A stretch of DNA of 64,000 nucleotides from Nocardia iowensis (GTDB lineage: Bacteria > Actinomycetota > Actinomycetes > Mycobacteriales > Mycobacteriaceae). Below are positions 62,151 to 64,000 of the stretch, one piece after another. Position numbers and translations under genes: made by a program. The DNA lies in NCBI RefSeq assembly GCF_019222765.1, contig NZ_CP078145.1, forward strand, positions 1,984,001-2,048,000. The letters are read 5' to 3'. Each line of letters starts with the position of its first letter. Position 1 is the first letter of the stretch. Under the pieces are notes generated by a model. The model worked only from the letters and a program-made list of their open reading frames with translations, made no database searches and was not told the origin of the DNA.

Positions 62151-63386
62151 TCACAGTGGCTTCGAGGTGTCGGCCAATGCGTCCGGATCGACCGGCTCAC
62201 CGGACAGGATCAGCTCCTTGATCCGATCGGTCACGTCCCACACGTTCACGTTCATGCCGGCGAGCACCCGGTTGTCCGAGTCGAGCCAGAACGCGACGAA
62301 CTCGCGGGCCGCCACATCGCCGCGAGTCACCACTCGGTCGTATTCGCCGGGCGCCGCGTACCCGGTGTACTCCATGCCCAGGTCGTACTGGTCGGTGAAG
62401 AAGTAGGGCAGCCGGTCGTAGCTGGCCTCCTTACCGAGCATCGTCGCCGCGGCGACGGTGGGCTGGTTGAGCGCGTTTGCCCAGTGCTCCACCCGAATTC
62501 GGCGGTCGAGCACCGGATGCTGCTGTTCGGCGATATCGCCGACGGCGACGATGTCCGGGTCGCTGGTGGTCAGATGTTCGTCGACGAGCACCCCGTCGTC
62601 GACGTCGAGCCCGGCGTCGGCGGCCAGCTCGATATTGGGGCGGGCACCGACCGCGATCAGCACCGCCTCGGCCTCGATGACGCTGTCGTCGGCGAGCTTC
62701 ACCCCGTTCGCGAGCGAGGTGGCGATCGCCTCCTGCGTGGTGATCTCGGCGACCTCGGCGCCCAACCGCAGATCGACACCATGCGACCGATGTAGTTCGG
62801 CGAACACCTCGCCCATTTCCGGCCCGAGCGCCCCGAGCAGCGGTTGTTCCGCGGTCTCGACGATGGTCACCTCGACCCCCGCGGCGCGCGCCGCCGCCGC
62901 GACCTCCAAGCCGATCCAGCCTGCCCCGATGATCACGATGCGCTGCGCGGCGCTCGCGAAGAATTCGATCAGGGTGTCGGAATCCTCGATGGTGCGCAGC
63001 GTGTACACGTTTGGCGCGTCCGCGCCGGGGATCGACAGGGTGCGCGGGGACGAACCGGTGGCGAGTGCCAGCTTGTCGTAGGAGACCGTGGAACCGTCCG
63101 GCAACGTGATCGTCTTCTCCGCCGGGTCCAGTCCCTCGACCGTGGTGCCGAGCCTGACCTCCACCCGATGATCGCGGTACCACTGGCCAGGAGCGGTGGT
63201 GAAATCGACGAGCTGCTTCTTGCCCGCGAGATGCTCCTTGGACAACGGCGGTCGCTCGTAGGGCAGCCATTCCTCCGCTCCGAGCAGCAGCACGGTCCCG
63301 GGAAAGTCATTGGCACGCAAGGCTTCCGCCAGCTTGGCCGCGGCGAGCCCGCCGCCGACGATGACGAACCGCTGATCCGAACTCAT
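62151..63386 (-). CDS. FAD-dependent pyridine-nucleotide oxidoreductase (ferredoxin-reductase-like)
   Basis: 411 residues. Two Rossmann motifs: FVIVGGGLAAAKLAEAL for FAD and IVIIGAGWIGLEVAAAA for NAD(P). LPYERPPLSKEHLAG is typical of the rubredoxin/ferredoxin reductase (BphA4-like) group, and DIVAVGDIAEQ closes the FAD site. It passes electrons from NAD(P)H to a ferredoxin-type carrier. AAGGAGT is 6 bases before ATG. Divergent from the DsbA-like gene. Confidence 0.9.
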   Translation of the reverse strand: MSSDQRFVIVGGGLAAAKLAEALRANDFPGTVLLLGAEEWLPYERPPLSKEHLAGKKQLVDFTTAPGQWYRDHRVEVRLGTTVEGLDPAEKTITLPDGSTVSYDKLALATGSSPRTLSIPGADAPNVYTLRTIEDSDTLIEFFASAAQRIVIIGAGWIGLEVAAAARAAGVEVTIVETAEQPLLGALGPEMGEVFAELHRSHGVDLRLGAEVAEITTQEAIATSLANGVKLADDSVIEAEAVLIAVGARPNIELAADAGLDVDDGVLVDEHLTTSDPDIVAVGDIAEQQHPVLDRRIRVEHWANALNQPTVAAATMLGKEASYDRLPYFFTDQYDLGMEYTGYAAPGEYDRVVTRGDVAAREFVAFWLDSDNRVLAGMNVNVWDVTDRIKELILSGEPVDPDALADTSKPL

Positions 63387-63565
63387 GGCGGACTCCTTGT
63401 CGAGAGGGAACCGGACTCCTGGAGATAAACCCTAACTGGACCCGTGGTCGGATCTCTGGAAAACGGCGGGCACAGCCGGGAACGAATCGGCGCCCGCCGT
63501 GGTTGCTTCGATAAAGCGGCGGGGTGTGCGCCGCGCGTCGAGCATGCGATTCGAGAGGACCCGCC

Positions 63566-64000
63566 GTGAGTGACAAAGGCTCCGCGAAAGATGTTGCCGA
63601 TTTCTGGTTCGACCCGCTGTGCCCCTGGTGCTGGATCACCTCCCGCTGGATCCTCGAGGTCGAGCAGGTGCGCGACATCGAGGCACGCTTCCACGTGATG
63701 AGCCTGTCGGTGCTGAACGAAAACAAAGAGGGTCTGCCGCCGCAGTACGAGGAACTGCTGGCCACCGGCTGGGGCCCGGTGCGCGTGGCCATCGCCGCGG
63801 CGCAGGAGCACGGCGATAAGGTGCTGCTGCCCCTCTACACCGCGATGGGCACCCGCATCCACAATCGGCGCGCCGAGTACGAGCGGGACTCGCGCAAGGA
63901 ATCCCTTGCCGCGGTGATCGCCGATTCGCTCGCCGAGGTCGGCCTGCCCGCCGAGCTGGCGAAGGCCGCCGACAGCACCGATTACGACGAGGCGCTGCGC
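63566..64000 (+). CDS. DsbA-family mycothiol-dependent reductase (Rv2466c-like), 3' end outside window
   Basis: The visible 145 residues begin [28 protein letters not shown]: a thioredoxin-like start with a CPWC redox centre. The order next to a conserved reductase and pepN matches M. tuberculosis Rv2466c, a mycothiol-dependent nitroreductase/oxidoreductase. GTG 63566 has GAGGAC ahead. The gene continues beyond the window. Confidence 0.85.
   Translation, partial: MSDKGSAKDVADFWFDPLCPWCWITSRWILEVEQVRDIEARFHVMSLSVLNENKEGLPPQYEELLATGWGPVRVAIAAAQEHGDKVLLPLYTAMGTRIHNRRAEYERDSRKESLAAVIADSLAEVGLPAELAKAADSTDYDEALR

Overview
The window is high-GC actinobacterial DNA, most likely from Nocardia or a close relative in the Mycobacteriales. 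Supporting signs are the conserved block from about 38 to 64 kb (ssb-like, ettA, NAD-GDH, thioesterase, HNH nuclease, glbO, aglA, DUF5130, pepN, DsbA-like mycothiol-type reductase), which resembles the Rv2466c-Rv2478c neighbourhood of Mycobacterium tuberculosis. Others are an F420-type Ddn protein, frequent GTG starts and several apparently leaderless genes.

Left part (1-35 kb) is accessory. It opens with the end of a paired ABC half-transporter operon (1-2723), a NUDIX protein and a transposase-like gene that has lost catalytic residues (3465-4571). At 4.8-10.2 kb lies a TetR locus: an MMPL exporter, an SDR, a Ddn-family protein, the TetR regulator and an alpha/beta-hydrolase. Two copies of one palindromic site control it.

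The centrepiece is a tetrapyrrole locus (10185-20524). A divergent hemY-type oxidase faces one tightly packed operon hemA-hemC-hemB-hemE-hemF-(NmrA-like)-(FAD monooxygenase)-hemL. A tRNA-Glu(CTC) gene starts 7 bases after the hemL stop. Glutamyl-tRNA is the substrate of HemA, so the operon appears to encode its own substrate carrier. That tRNA has C instead of the near-universal U at position 33, which suggests it may serve tetrapyrrole synthesis more than translation. The set runs from glutamyl-tRNA to protoporphyrin but has no hemD, ferrochelatase or hemQ. It uses HemF, which is not part of the usual actinobacterial coproporphyrin route, and it carries two possible tailoring enzymes. It looks like a second, specialised tetrapyrrole pathway.

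From 20.6 to 30 kb there are a secreted protein, a TetR gene, an N-acyl-D-amino-acid-deacylase-like amidohydrolase, a three-gene catabolic operon, a methyltransferase, a secreted lipase-like protein, and a MarR/VOC divergent pair with duplicated operators. From 30 to 35 kb the DNA is partly decayed: fragments of a transporter, a berberine-bridge-type oxidase and a PucR-type regulator lie among a nucleoside-hydrolase-like pair and two dehydrogenases, and end at a tRNA-Arg.

The right part is mostly housekeeping: CopD-CtaG, a PLP dehydratase, SSB, EttA, giant NAD-GDH, azlCD with its regulator, truncated haemoglobin, alpha-glucosidase, a probable cytochrome aa3 accessory subunit, PepN, PurC, an ECF sigma factor with its DGPF partner, and a ferredoxin-reductase-like flavoprotein. 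Two copies of a 58-bp palindrome sit exactly between convergent gene pairs and may act as dispersed bidirectional terminators.
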